From: a virus
Strand: one strand, 5' to 3'
Virus record (IMG/VR): IMGVR_UViG_3300050117_000002
Span: 1 to 32,125 of that record
DNA length: 32,125 nucleotides
Part shown: one piece after another, positions 20,856 through 28,466 of the stretch
Position numbering within the stretch: position 1 is the stretch's first letter
How the letters are laid out: each line of letters begins with the position of its first letter
The notes under the pieces: model-generated
The model's input: only the letters and a program-made list of their open reading frames with translations
What the model was told of the DNA's origin: nothing
Database searches by the model: none
Translations under genes and position numbers: made by a program

Positions 20856-22892
20856 ATGAGTATCCCGCTTTCAGATATTGTCAGCGTAACCCCTTCCGTA
20901 CTGCCCGCAGGCGGCAATGCGCTCGACCTGATCGGGCTCGCGCTTTCGCCTTCCACACGCACGCCGATCAACGGGACGGACAATCCTGTTGTGCTACAAT
21001 TCGACAGTGCGATTGCAGTGGGAGACTATTACGGTCTTAACTCGGAAGAGTATGCGTGGGCGTCCGTCTACTTCAATGGTATTTTGGGTGCGACCACACT
21101 CCCAGGCTCGCTTCTGATAGCACAGTATAACCAGACCGCAGTAGGCGCTTTTCTGCGTGGTGGTAATGTGTCGGGTAATCTCGCCATATTACAAGCCGTG
21201 ACTTCCGGAAATCTGGAAGTCGTTGTTGACGGATTTTCTTGGCATAGTAATTCCATTAATCTTAGTTCTGATAACAAGTTCTCGGCAATGGCCGCGACGA
21301 TCCAGTCCGATCTTGCCCTTCCGGGGGCTGCATCATTCACGGCGTCCATTGAGCCGGGATTCGGCAACATTTGCACGATGATAGTTACGGCGGTCGCCTC
21401 TGGCACGCTGGCAATTGGGCAGGTAATAGCAGGAGCAGGAGTTCCTGTTGGAACTTATATTTACGCATACGAAACTAGTTCGGGTGGGACTGGTAATTAT
21501 GCCGTCATCACAGTTGCAAATACCACGGTCAATAGCGAGGCCATGACGGGTTCTGCTGCGGATGTATCTTTCACGGCGTCGATTGCCAACAATGGCACCA
21601 TGACTGTGACTGCAATAGGGTCTGGCACAATCCAGCCCGGAATGTTGTTGGTGGGAACAAACGTCATGGCTGGAACCGGGGTTGAGTCATACGGAACTGG
21701 TGGTACGACTGGTACGGGTGGAACTGGAACATACAAAGTTAGCATCGGTCAGGTAGTCGGCTCCGAATCCATGACCGGCGCTCCTGCACCAATCACCGTC
21801 ACTTATGATTTCACGTCCGGAGGATTTGTGGTTGCTTCCGGGATTGTTGGGCAGGCTTCCAGCATTCAATTTGCAACGCGGTTGTTAGCCGCCAACATGC
21901 TTCTGACACAGGCCACAGGAGCTGTCACGTCGCAAGGGGCGGACGCCGCCGACCCTAATGGCTACATGAATGGTGTCATTGCCGAAACAACCAATTGGTT
22001 TAGCTTTACGACGCTATTCGATCCGGACAATGCAAACGGCGCTACCAGCACATTCGCGAATAAGGAACTCTTCTCAATCTGGACTAACAACCAGAACAAC
22101 CGTTACGCCTATGTCGCTATCGATTCGGATATCGCGCCGACACTGATCGTACCTTGCACAACCTGCTTCGGATATTATTTGCAACAGAACAACACGTCCG
22201 GAACAGTGCCAATCTGGTCCGGGGCCTACGATCTCTCCAAATCCGCATTGGCTTGCGCCTACTTCGCTTCGCTCAATTTCGAGCAGACGAACGGCCGGGC
22301 CAATCTGGCATTCGCCAGTCAGTCTGGGCTGACGCCTGATGTCACCAGCCAAACGGTCAGAGATAATCTTGGCGGCAATCTGTTGTCCGGCGCTCCCGGA
22401 AACGGTTACAATTGCTACGGACTATACGCCAACGCCAAGCAGACATTCCAGTTTATGTATCCGGGGCTGATCTCCGGAGAGTTCGACTGGTGTGATACCT
22501 ATGCCGATCAGGTGTGGATGAACACCAACTTCCAGCTCGACCTGTTTGTGCTCCTCACAACTATCAAGAGCATTCCATACAACGCCAAAGGCAATGGCTT
22601 TATCCGTTCGGCTTTGGGGAGCACAATTTCGGAAGCTGTCAATTACGGCGCAATCCAGACCGGCGTCACGCTTTCGGACGAACAGATTGCCGACGTGAAC
22701 AATCAGGTGCAATCCGCCAGCGGGCAGACCGTCGACCTCACCAACATCCTGTTCTCGCAAGGCTGGTACTTGTATATCGGAGTAACGCCTCCTGCCGTTC
22801 GAGCGGCGCGGGGCACGCCGCCTTGCACGTTCTGGTGGGTCGACGGCGGGTCCGTGCAGGCGTTGAACCTCGCCAGCGTCACAATTCAGTAA
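20856..22892 (+). CDS. Tail sheath protein, DUF3383 type, with two inserted beta modules
   Basis: AAGGAGAA precedes the ATG. Residues 1-155 (LSDIVSVTPSVLPAGGNALD, FDSAIAVGDYYGLNSEEYAW, GNLEVVVDGFSW) and 310-678 (TNWFSFTTLF, NRYAYVAIDSD, WSGAYDLSKSALACAYFASL, CYGLYANAKQTFQFMYPG, DWCDTYADQVWMNTNFQLDL, ALGSTISEAVNYGAIQTG, GWYLYIGVTPP) match the DUF3383 family, the contractile sheath of one myovirus group. Residues 161-309 are two tandem copies of the recurring beta module, each beginning SFTASI and ending SEAMTGS or SESMTGA. They sit between a helix (FSAMAATIQSDL) and the strand ITVTYDFTSGGF, so a loop facing outward is the probable site. The insert explains the 678-residue length. Confidence 0.87.
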   Translation: MSIPLSDIVSVTPSVLPAGGNALDLIGLALSPSTRTPINGTDNPVVLQFDSAIAVGDYYGLNSEEYAWASVYFNGILGATTLPGSLLIAQYNQTAVGAFLRGGNVSGNLAILQAVTSGNLEVVVDGFSWHSNSINLSSDNKFSAMAATIQSDLALPGAASFTASIEPGFGNICTMIVTAVASGTLAIGQVIAGAGVPVGTYIYAYETSSGGTGNYAVITVANTTVNSEAMTGSAADVSFTASIANNGTMTVTAIGSGTIQPGMLLVGTNVMAGTGVESYGTGGTTGTGGTGTYKVSIGQVVGSESMTGAPAPITVTYDFTSGGFVVASGIVGQASSIQFATRLLAANMLLTQATGAVTSQGADAADPNGYMNGVIAETTNWFSFTTLFDPDNANGATSTFANKELFSIWTNNQNNRYAYVAIDSDIAPTLIVPCTTCFGYYLQQNNTSGTVPIWSGAYDLSKSALACAYFASLNFEQTNGRANLAFASQSGLTPDVTSQTVRDNLGGNLLSGAPGNGYNCYGLYANAKQTFQFMYPGLISGEFDWCDTYADQVWMNTNFQLDLFVLLTTIKSIPYNAKGNGFIRSALGSTISEAVNYGAIQTGVTLSDEQIADVNNQVQSASGQTVDLTNILFSQGWYLYIGVTPPAVRAARGTPPCTFWWVDGGSVQALNLASVTIQ

Positions 22893-22905
22893 GGAGAAAA
22901 GCAAC

Positions 22906-23340
22906 ATGGCCCGCTCACTGACCGCAGCCAACACGGTCATAACCTTTACGATTCCGGACCTGTTCCCTGTCGGGTTTCAGCTTCAGGGTTTTGCAGCCGA
23001 CGACATATTCGACACCGACGAGATCGACTCGGCGGAAGTCAGCATGGGTGTTGACGGCATATTGTCGGCCGGTTTCGTGTTCGTGCCGATCCGTCAACGC
23101 TACAACCTTCAGGCCAACAGCTTGTCCATCTCGTACTTTGACTCATGGTGGCAGGCGTCTAAGGCAGCGGTGGACGCATTCCCGGCAACGGCGGATTTCG
23201 CCTTCCCCGGTCTCGGAGCGACTTACACGATGCTCAACGGTTATCTGACCGGCTACCCACCCGTTCCCAATGCCGGAAAGATCGTCAAGCCCCGGCGTTT
23301 CACGGTCACTTGGAACGATAGCAATTCGATGCCCATTTAA
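22906..23340 (+). CDS. Tail tube protein
   Basis: AAGGAGAA precedes the ATG, 13 bases after the sheath stop. The 144-residue sequence has FPVGFQLQGFAADDIFDTDE, VSMGVDGILSAGFVFVP, IRQRYNLQANSLSISYFDSW and a C-terminal YTMLNGYLTGYPPVPNAGKI with PRRFTVTWN. This succession is what I recognise from the tube protein that follows DUF3383 sheath genes. It stacks as rings to form the inner tail conduit. A large hairpin follows the gene, as also seen after the capsid gene. Confidence 0.85.
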   Translation: MARSLTAANTVITFTIPDLFPVGFQLQGFAADDIFDTDEIDSAEVSMGVDGILSAGFVFVPIRQRYNLQANSLSISYFDSWWQASKAAVDAFPATADFAFPGLGATYTMLNGYLTGYPPVPNAGKIVKPRRFTVTWNDSNSMPI

Positions 23341-23347
23341 TCGCGTT

Positions 23348-23421
23348 CTGGAGCGTTTCTGGAGGGGGTTTCCACTCGGGGGGCTATCTCCCCCCTCCAG
23401 CTCACTTCCCCCACGCTCCAG
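23348..23421 (+). terminator. Nested hairpin after the tube gene (possible terminator)
   Basis: CTGGAGCG (23348-23355) pairs with CGCTCCAG (23414-23421). Inside it, CTGGAGGGGG (23359-23368) pairs with CCCCCTCCAG (23391-23400), and GGGGGG (23378-23383) can alternatively pair with CCCCCC (23390-23395). The stems are perfect and GC-rich and fill the 108-base gap before the chaperone gene. There is no T-run, so it could stabilise tube mRNA or attenuate rather than terminate cleanly. Confidence 0.6.
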
Positions 23422-23448
23422 CCTTCCCTAATCGCCAACGGAGGAACC

Positions 23449-23964
23449 ATGGCACGAAGAACCAAAGAAATCGCAATCGACGACCCCAAGAGCCGGGATC
23501 ACGGAAAGGTATTCGTCCTGACCGAGAAACCGGCTCTCGATGCAGAGCGTTGGGCAAAACGGGCCTTGGCTGCGGTCGGTCGCACCAACGCCATGACCGG
23601 CGTCGATCCTGCCGAACTGGAGGGATTGGGTTTGATAGGCGTGGCTGCGGTCGGCGTCCGGGCGCTTGCCACGCTTCAGGACGAAGATTCCGAACGGCTG
23701 ATGGCTGAAATGATGGAGTGTGTCCAGATCAGGCCAAACTCCAAAGCGCCGCAAGTAATACGTCCCTTGATGGAGAAACCGGACGAAACCGGGACCTACG
23801 ATATCGAGGACATAAAAACCATATGGCAGCTCCGGAACGAGGTGCTTGAACTGCATCTGGGTTTTTCGCTTCCCGACGTGTTCTCCAAATTGAAGACATC
23901 GACATCGAACGCGCCGGGGAACTCATCGACTACGCAAACGTCCCCGCCATCATCGGAGCCGTAA
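23449..23964 (+). CDS. Tail assembly chaperone, short form (lambda gpG-like role)
   Basis: GGAGGAACC precedes the ATG. The 171-residue product has VFVLTEKPALDAERWAKRAL, then a helical part GLGLIGVAAVGVRALATLQD, MAEMMECVQI and IWQLRNEVLELHLGFSLPDVF. Its position between tube and tape measure, its size, and a slippery GGGTTTT near the 3' end all match tail assembly chaperones, which bind the tape measure and are absent from the mature virion. After the slip site the zero frame encodes a Ser/Thr/Pro-rich, apparently unstructured tail (TSTSNAPGNSSTTQTS), as expected when the structured extension lies in the other frame. Confidence 0.82.
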   Translation: MARRTKEIAIDDPKSRDHGKVFVLTEKPALDAERWAKRALAAVGRTNAMTGVDPAELEGLGLIGVAAVGVRALATLQDEDSERLMAEMMECVQIRPNSKAPQVIRPLMEKPDETGTYDIEDIKTIWQLRNEVLELHLGFSLPDVFSKLKTSTSNAPGNSSTTQTSPPSSEP

Positions 23965-24098
23965 TCAATGCGAAGCTGGCGAGCATGACTGAGTTGGGCA
24001 CGACGCTTGGCGCTATCGACCTGTACGATCTTTATGAGATCGTGGTGGTCAACGCATACAATGAGTACGTCCTGAATAAACGAGACGAAGATGGCTAG
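23449..24098 (+). CDS. Tail assembly chaperone, long form made by -1 frameshift (gpGT-like)
   Basis: Codons GGT TTT at 23860-23865, preceded by G, form the canonical slip heptamer G GGT TTT (23859-23865). A -1 slip continues at TTC 23865-23867 and stays open to TAG 24096-24098, adding 77 residues (ASRRVLQIEDIDIERAGELI, VPAIIGAVINAKLASMTELG, IDLYDLYEIVVVNAYNEYVL). This extension is well structured, has no plausible start of its own near the junction, and would otherwise leave a 126-base gap before the tape measure. The joined product (23449-23865, 23865-24098) is 216 residues and overlaps the tape measure start by eight bases. Lambda and many other tailed phages use the same scheme to set the ratio of the two chaperones. 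Evidence is direct for the motif and frame; use in vivo is inference. Confidence 0.82.
23859..23865 (+). promoter_or_regulatory. Programmed -1 ribosomal frameshift site (GGGTTTT)
   Basis: The heptamer fits X XXY YYZ with the zero-frame codons GGT and TTT; both tRNAs can re-pair after slipping back one base (GGG and TTT). It is followed by one more T. No strong downstream stem was identified by eye, and no upstream Shine-Dalgarno-like stimulator was obvious. Confidence 0.8.
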
Positions 24099-25668
24099 TG
24101 CAACGGTACTTGACAGCCTTGTGCTAGAAATCGGGCTCGATCCATCAAAACTGGTCAAGGGCTCCAAGGAAACGCAGGAGGCGTGGAAGAAGCTTCAGGA
24201 TGGATTCAAGAAAGGCTTCAAGGAAGGGACGGAGGAAGCCAACAAGTTCGAGATCGCAATCGAGAAGACCAAGAACCAAGTCCTCTCGCTGCTTGCGGCC
24301 TATCTGAGTTTCGAGGCGATCAAGGGCTTTGTGATAAATCTCACGCAGGCGGGCACGACCCTTGAGCGATTGAATGTTTTGACTGGCGTCTCCAAACTCC
24401 GAATTGCCGAATGGCAGAACGTGATGAAAGAATGGGGCGGCACGGCGGAAGACGCTAACGCCATGTTCGGCGGGCTTGCCAACAACATCCAACAATTTTT
24501 CTCGACCGGGCAGCTCCCCAACTACGGCGTCTACCGGGTATTAGGCGTCACGCAATCGGTCGCGGAAGCGATCAACGCTTTACGGCATGGACAAAACCCT
24601 GACTACGAAAAGATCATTATGCAGGGTGCGGAAGCGATCCATCAGAATCCCACCATGGGCCTGTATTACGGGCAACAGCTCGGGTTCACGCCGCAGATGA
24701 TCCAGCACGCAATCACGGAAGGGGGTGCCGGGATCAAGAGCGATCTTGACGCGCAGAAAGGGAATGCAGAGGCTGCGGCTAAAGCGGCGGGAGAGGAAAC
24801 GAAATTAACAAAGGCATTGGCTGACTTGAATAATTCGTTCACTGCGCTTGGGCATACGCTGCTTATCAGCATCATTCCTCAGATTAAGGCTCTCACAGCG
24901 TTTCTTGACAGAATCGCAGGGGATATTCCAAAGACGTTGAAAGGCGGGGCAGCAGTAGTAAAAGATGTTGTTACTGGTAATCTTGCTGGTGCATTTGCGG
25001 GGGAAGGAGGCGCGGGGGATTTCTGGAGTGGTCTGTGGGACATCAACAAGAAAGCCGGTGATTTCATACTGGATACGTTGACTGGTGCTTATTCGGATGT
25101 AACAGCTCCCCAAAAGCAATCGGCACAGTCCACAAAAACACCTCCGGCCAAAATTGGTTCAGTGTCCACGGTAGACGGAATGTTGAACTTAATCCGTCAG
25201 TTGGAACGTTCTGGCGATCAGCAGGTATCGCCTGCCGGGGCAATCGGCGCTTTCCAGATCATGCCAGCGACCGGCGCGCATTATGGCGCGACTAGGGAAC
25301 AGCTATTCGATCCTGCCGTGAATGAGCGGGTGGCTCGCGCCTACGTGACGGACTTGATGAAGAAGTACGGAAATTTGAGAGACGAACTTATTGACTATAA
25401 TGCAGGCGCTCCAAAACTTCAACGATTTAAGGCGACTGGTTATCTGAATAACGAAACACTCAAGTATCTTCAGTATGCCATGCAATTGTTGAAAAGCGGG
25501 GGGAAGATGGCAAGTAACACAACAGTCAACCATCATACGACTACTGTTCGGACTGGTGATATTTATGTGAGTACCAAATCCACGGACAGCAAGACTATTG
25601 CGCATGATTTAAAACGAGCACTAGACCGCACCGCGTTCGCCAATCAGGCGCAGACAGGACCTCTCTGA
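24091..25668 (+). CDS. Tape measure protein with C-terminal lytic transglycosylase (SLT) domain
   Basis: The ATG lies in the last codons of the long chaperone form. The N-terminal part is helical and charged (KETQEAWKKLQDGFKKGF, then ANKFEIAIEKTKNQVLSLLA), followed by Ala/Gln-rich helices, as in tape measure proteins that fix tail length. Residues 362-460 are an SLT domain: Glu372 in LIRQLERSG is the candidate catalytic acid, followed by SPAGAIGAFQIMPATG, YVTDLMKKYG, and IDYNAGAPKLQRF. It would open peptidoglycan during DNA entry. At 525 residues the protein is short for a tape measure, implying a short tail if the usual proportionality holds. A Ser/Thr/His-rich stretch (NTTVNHHTTTVRTGDIYVST) precedes the C-terminus. 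Confidence 0.87.
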   Translation: MASATVLDSLVLEIGLDPSKLVKGSKETQEAWKKLQDGFKKGFKEGTEEANKFEIAIEKTKNQVLSLLAAYLSFEAIKGFVINLTQAGTTLERLNVLTGVSKLRIAEWQNVMKEWGGTAEDANAMFGGLANNIQQFFSTGQLPNYGVYRVLGVTQSVAEAINALRHGQNPDYEKIIMQGAEAIHQNPTMGLYYGQQLGFTPQMIQHAITEGGAGIKSDLDAQKGNAEAAAKAAGEETKLTKALADLNNSFTALGHTLLISIIPQIKALTAFLDRIAGDIPKTLKGGAAVVKDVVTGNLAGAFAGEGGAGDFWSGLWDINKKAGDFILDTLTGAYSDVTAPQKQSAQSTKTPPAKIGSVSTVDGMLNLIRQLERSGDQQVSPAGAIGAFQIMPATGAHYGATREQLFDPAVNERVARAYVTDLMKKYGNLRDELIDYNAGAPKLQRFKATGYLNNETLKYLQYAMQLLKSGGKMASNTTVNHHTTTVRTGDIYVSTKSTDSKTIAHDLKRALDRTAFANQAQTGPL

Positions 25669-26246
25669 TGTCTAGTCCCGGCCTTCTCAGCGGCGATCAG
25701 ACGCAGCTCCCACCCGGCAATCCGCAATGGGGCCTGTTCCTCAATGGGGCCTCGGTCGTGCTCGCGGACAATGTGGTCGCCTTGGAATATCTCAAGGAAT
25801 ACACCAACGCGGATTACCCGCTGGAGCCGGGACCGGGCGGCACAGGGCCGATTTCATTCGAGAGCTACGATCACGTTGAACACCCGTTTGCCGTGACGTT
25901 GCAATTCAGCAAAGGCGGCTCGGTCGAAGAACGGACGGCCTTTCTCAATTCCATCGACAGCGCCCTCCAGTCCATGAACTTGTACGACGTACACACGCCG
26001 GAGAAATTCTATACGAGCGTCAGCGGCGAACGGGTAGGATTGAAGCGGACTGCTTCCAATGGAGCAAGCCTGATAACCGTGGATGTCAGGTTCACGCAAA
26101 TTCGCATATCCACCCAGTCCAGTTTCCAGAACACGCAACAACCGGGCGGGGCAAACCAAATCAATAACGGGGTTGCACAGGGTCAAGCATTGACGCAGCA
26201 ACAGCAACAGGTGCTTGACGGCGGCGGGGACGGGGGCTTTCTCTGA
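25668..26246 (+). CDS. Baseplate-region protein, family not identified (192 aa)
   Basis: The start overlaps the tape measure stop as TGATG. Residues 15-150 look like a beta-rich domain (PQWGLFLNGASVVLADNVVA, GPISFESYDHVEHPFAVTLQ, VDVRFTQIRIS), resembling small hub-proximal or LysM-carrying tail proteins of other myoviruses, though I see no clear LysM. The C-terminal 40 residues are Gln/Asn/Gly-rich (QGQALTQQQQQVLDGGGDG), probably flexible. Position between tape measure and baseplate plug suggests it links tube and hub. Confidence 0.68.
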   Translation: MSSPGLLSGDQTQLPPGNPQWGLFLNGASVVLADNVVALEYLKEYTNADYPLEPGPGGTGPISFESYDHVEHPFAVTLQFSKGGSVEERTAFLNSIDSALQSMNLYDVHTPEKFYTSVSGERVGLKRTASNGASLITVDVRFTQIRISTQSSFQNTQQPGGANQINNGVAQGQALTQQQQQVLDGGGDGGFL

Positions 26247-26563
26247 TGTCTTTAATAGTACCATTGCAGGCAAACCCAAACCAGACGGTTGCGAGTACGC
26301 TCGGCAATCAAGCCGTCAATTTGAACGTGTACCAGAAATTGTCCGGCCTCTACATGGACATCTACCTGAACGCTTCCCTGTTGCTGGCGGGTGTGATCTG
26401 CGAGAACGCCAACCGGATCATCCGGAATGCGTACTTCGGGTTCTCTGGGGATTTTGTCTGGATCGACCAGCAGGATAGCGCCGACCCTTACTATACGGGG
26501 ATCGGCTCGCGCTGGTTCCTTGTGTACTTATACGCCAGCGAATTGAACGGGGACGCAGAGTGA
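26246..26563 (+). CDS. Baseplate plug protein-like (105 aa)
   Basis: Starts in a TGATG overlap and ends in a GTGA overlap. PNQTVASTLGNQAVNLNVYQ, LYMDIYLNASLLLAGVICEN, then FSGDFVWIDQQDSADPYYTG and SRWFLVYLYASEL match the pattern of the short 'baseplate plug' family found just before hub genes in many phages. The D-Q-Q-D-S-A-D-P and final beta strand are the clearest marks. It probably sits in the hub channel. Confidence 0.75.
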   Translation: MSLIVPLQANPNQTVASTLGNQAVNLNVYQKLSGLYMDIYLNASLLLAGVICENANRIIRNAYFGFSGDFVWIDQQDSADPYYTGIGSRWFLVYLYASELNGDAE

Positions 26564-27438
26564 CTTGGGCGCAGAAGCTTCTCAGCTTCACGATTGAGCT
26601 GGCGTCCGGCACGTTCTCCAATGGAACCACAACTAACAATTACGAGGGCTTGCGGATTTCCGCGACCGTGGAAAAGACTGGCATTTCTTATGAGACCGCC
26701 GAAATAACAATCTTCGGCATGAACCTGTCGGACATGAATAAGATTTCAACGCTTGGGATGCGTAACATTCCAGTGCAGCGAAATACGATCACGCTGATAG
26801 GCGGCGATTCAAATGGCATGAGTGTGATTCATACCGGTGTGATTATGAATGCTTTTATCGACTTTTCGGACGTGGACGGGGCAAGTGTTGCTCTTCGGGT
26901 CACGACACAGGCCGCATTGTTTGATGCAGTCAACCCTGACAAGGTGCGGAGCTATTCAGGACCCGTAAGCGTCGCCAGCGTTTTACAGGACATAGCGAGC
27001 AAGATGGGGCTCACGTTACAGAATAATGGCGTCAACGGTGTTCTGCCCAAATCTTATTGGTCCGGATCAACTGGAATGCAGCTTGTTTCTATAGCTAGGG
27101 CGGCAGGTATTTACTGGACTGTTGATTCAGCCAAAAAAACACTGGTGATCTGCCCTCAAGGGGGCAACCGGCCTGACGCTCCAGTTATTATTTCACCTTC
27201 AACCGGCATGATCGGGTATCCGGTTTACACACCTTACGGCGTTGACGTGCGAACGTTATACAACAACGCATTGGCAATCTGGGGAAGAATGACTATTCAA
27301 TCGTCGCAACAACAAGCTTCTCAGACGTGGTTGATCTATGCATTGACCTATACGCTTGAGTCGCTTGTCTATCGGGGGAAATGGGAAACGCTCGCGAAAG
27401 GTGCTTTCGTGGGTGAGTCCATTCCGCAGGACGAGTAA
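26560..27438 (+). CDS. Baseplate hub protein (gp27/gpD-like)
   Basis: A GTG start overlaps the plug stop. The 292-residue product has the two-barrel pattern of hub proteins: SFTIELASGTFSNG, LRISATVEKTGISYETAEIT, FGMNLSDMNKIS, then NTITLIGGDSNGMSVIHTGV and FIDFSDVDGASVALRVTTQA. SVASVLQDIASKMGLTLQNN is the helix seen in gpD-type hubs, followed by GMQLVSIARAAGIYWTVDSA. It forms the trimeric hub carrying the spike encoded next. The C-terminal part has long strands (WLIYALTYTLESL). Confidence 0.8.
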   Translation: MTWAQKLLSFTIELASGTFSNGTTTNNYEGLRISATVEKTGISYETAEITIFGMNLSDMNKISTLGMRNIPVQRNTITLIGGDSNGMSVIHTGVIMNAFIDFSDVDGASVALRVTTQAALFDAVNPDKVRSYSGPVSVASVLQDIASKMGLTLQNNGVNGVLPKSYWSGSTGMQLVSIARAAGIYWTVDSAKKTLVICPQGGNRPDAPVIISPSTGMIGYPVYTPYGVDVRTLYNNALAIWGRMTIQSSQQQASQTWLIYALTYTLESLVYRGKWETLAKGAFVGESIPQDE

Positions 27439-28085
27439 TGAGCAGCCCCGGAAATCAGCCTAATGGATGGTTCGAGCCATCTGACGGCGCAAACGAATAT
27501 AACAGCATCGCATTCGTTTTTCGCCAACTTTTAGGGCAGGCTCGCACGGCTGCAATCGTGCAAGTCCAAAGTGTCAATCCCATGGGGACTGGTGGCTTTG
27601 GAATGCCGGTCGGAACGGTTGGAATCAAGATACTTGTCAAGCTTATGGATTCATTGGGGAACACGTTCCCGCACGGCACGATCCAAAACGTTCCGTACTT
27701 CAGGCTTCAGGGTGGCAGCAATGCTGTCATTATGGACCCTGCCGTCAATGATATTGGTTTGGCGATCATTTGCGACCGCGACAGCTCCGTTGTCCTGAAC
27801 ACGACTGCGGAAGCGCCGCCGGGATCGTTCCGGCGCAACGATCTCGCGGATGGGATGTACTTTGGTGGGTTTTTGAACGGAGCCCCGACACAATTCTTGC
27901 AATTCACAAGTACCGGGATCAATTTATCGGACATGATTGGGAATGAAATTGTTACAAACAGTTCCGGCATTTCCATCAATGGCGTAGTATTCAGGCGTGG
28001 TCTTTCCGGGGACTACTGGAACCATACGCATTCCGGCGTGCAAACGGGGTCGGGTAATTCCGGCGTAGTCAACAGCGGGACATAA
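27438..28085 (+). CDS. Central spike protein (gp138/gpV-like) with HxH tip
   Basis: Starts in a TAATG overlap. Residues 35-125 look like the OB-fold domain of gp138-type spikes (QARTAAIVQVQSVNPMGTGG, VGIKILVKLMDSLGN, IQNVPYFRLQGGSNAVIMDP, IGLAIICDRDSS). A beta helix follows (FLQFTSTGINLSDMIGNEIV, SSGISINGVVF). The end has His196-Thr-His198 in WNHTHSGVQTGSG; in P2 gpV and phi92 gp138 such an HxH motif holds a metal ion at the tip of the needle. The 215-residue trimer would pierce the outer membrane. Metal binding is inferred by analogy. Confidence 0.82.
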   Translation: MSSPGNQPNGWFEPSDGANEYNSIAFVFRQLLGQARTAAIVQVQSVNPMGTGGFGMPVGTVGIKILVKLMDSLGNTFPHGTIQNVPYFRLQGGSNAVIMDPAVNDIGLAIICDRDSSVVLNTTAEAPPGSFRRNDLADGMYFGGFLNGAPTQFLQFTSTGINLSDMIGNEIVTNSSGISINGVVFRRGLSGDYWNHTHSGVQTGSGNSGVVNSGT

Positions 28086-28466
28086 ATGGACACGTTGCTA
28101 CTTAGCATCCCTGACACCAAATCCGGAGGGTGGGACCTTACGCTCGATGCGAACAACAATATCGCTTTGGCGTCGTCCGTGGACTCGACCGGCGGTTATG
28201 GGCTTGCACAGGACGCCGCCAGCGAGATCAAGACCTTTCAGGGCGAGGTATATTACGACACAACGCTTGGTCTTCCATGGCTGGTTTCCTTTCTTGGTAA
28301 AGTACCCCCGACGCAGCTACTAAAATCCGCCATGACGAATGCGGCGCTGTTGGTCACGGGGGTTGTCACGGCCACGGTGTACTTCATCAGCTTTATCAAT
28401 CGAAAATTGACTGGGCAAGTCCAGATAACTGACGAAAACGGAAACACTACAGCGGCGAATTTCTAA
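28086..28466 (+). CDS. Baseplate wedge protein, gp25-like
   Basis: The ATG follows the spike stop directly. WDLTLDANNNIALAS, GLAQDAASEIKTFQGEVYYD, TTLGLPWLVSFLGKVPPTQL, VVTATVYFISFINRKLTGQV is the order of elements in gp25/GpW-type wedge proteins, including the F-x-G-E stretch. The 126-residue length is normal. It connects the inner baseplate to the sheath. Confidence 0.83.
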   Translation: MDTLLLSIPDTKSGGWDLTLDANNNIALASSVDSTGGYGLAQDAASEIKTFQGEVYYDTTLGLPWLVSFLGKVPPTQLLKSAMTNAALLVTGVVTATVYFISFINRKLTGQVQITDENGNTTAANF

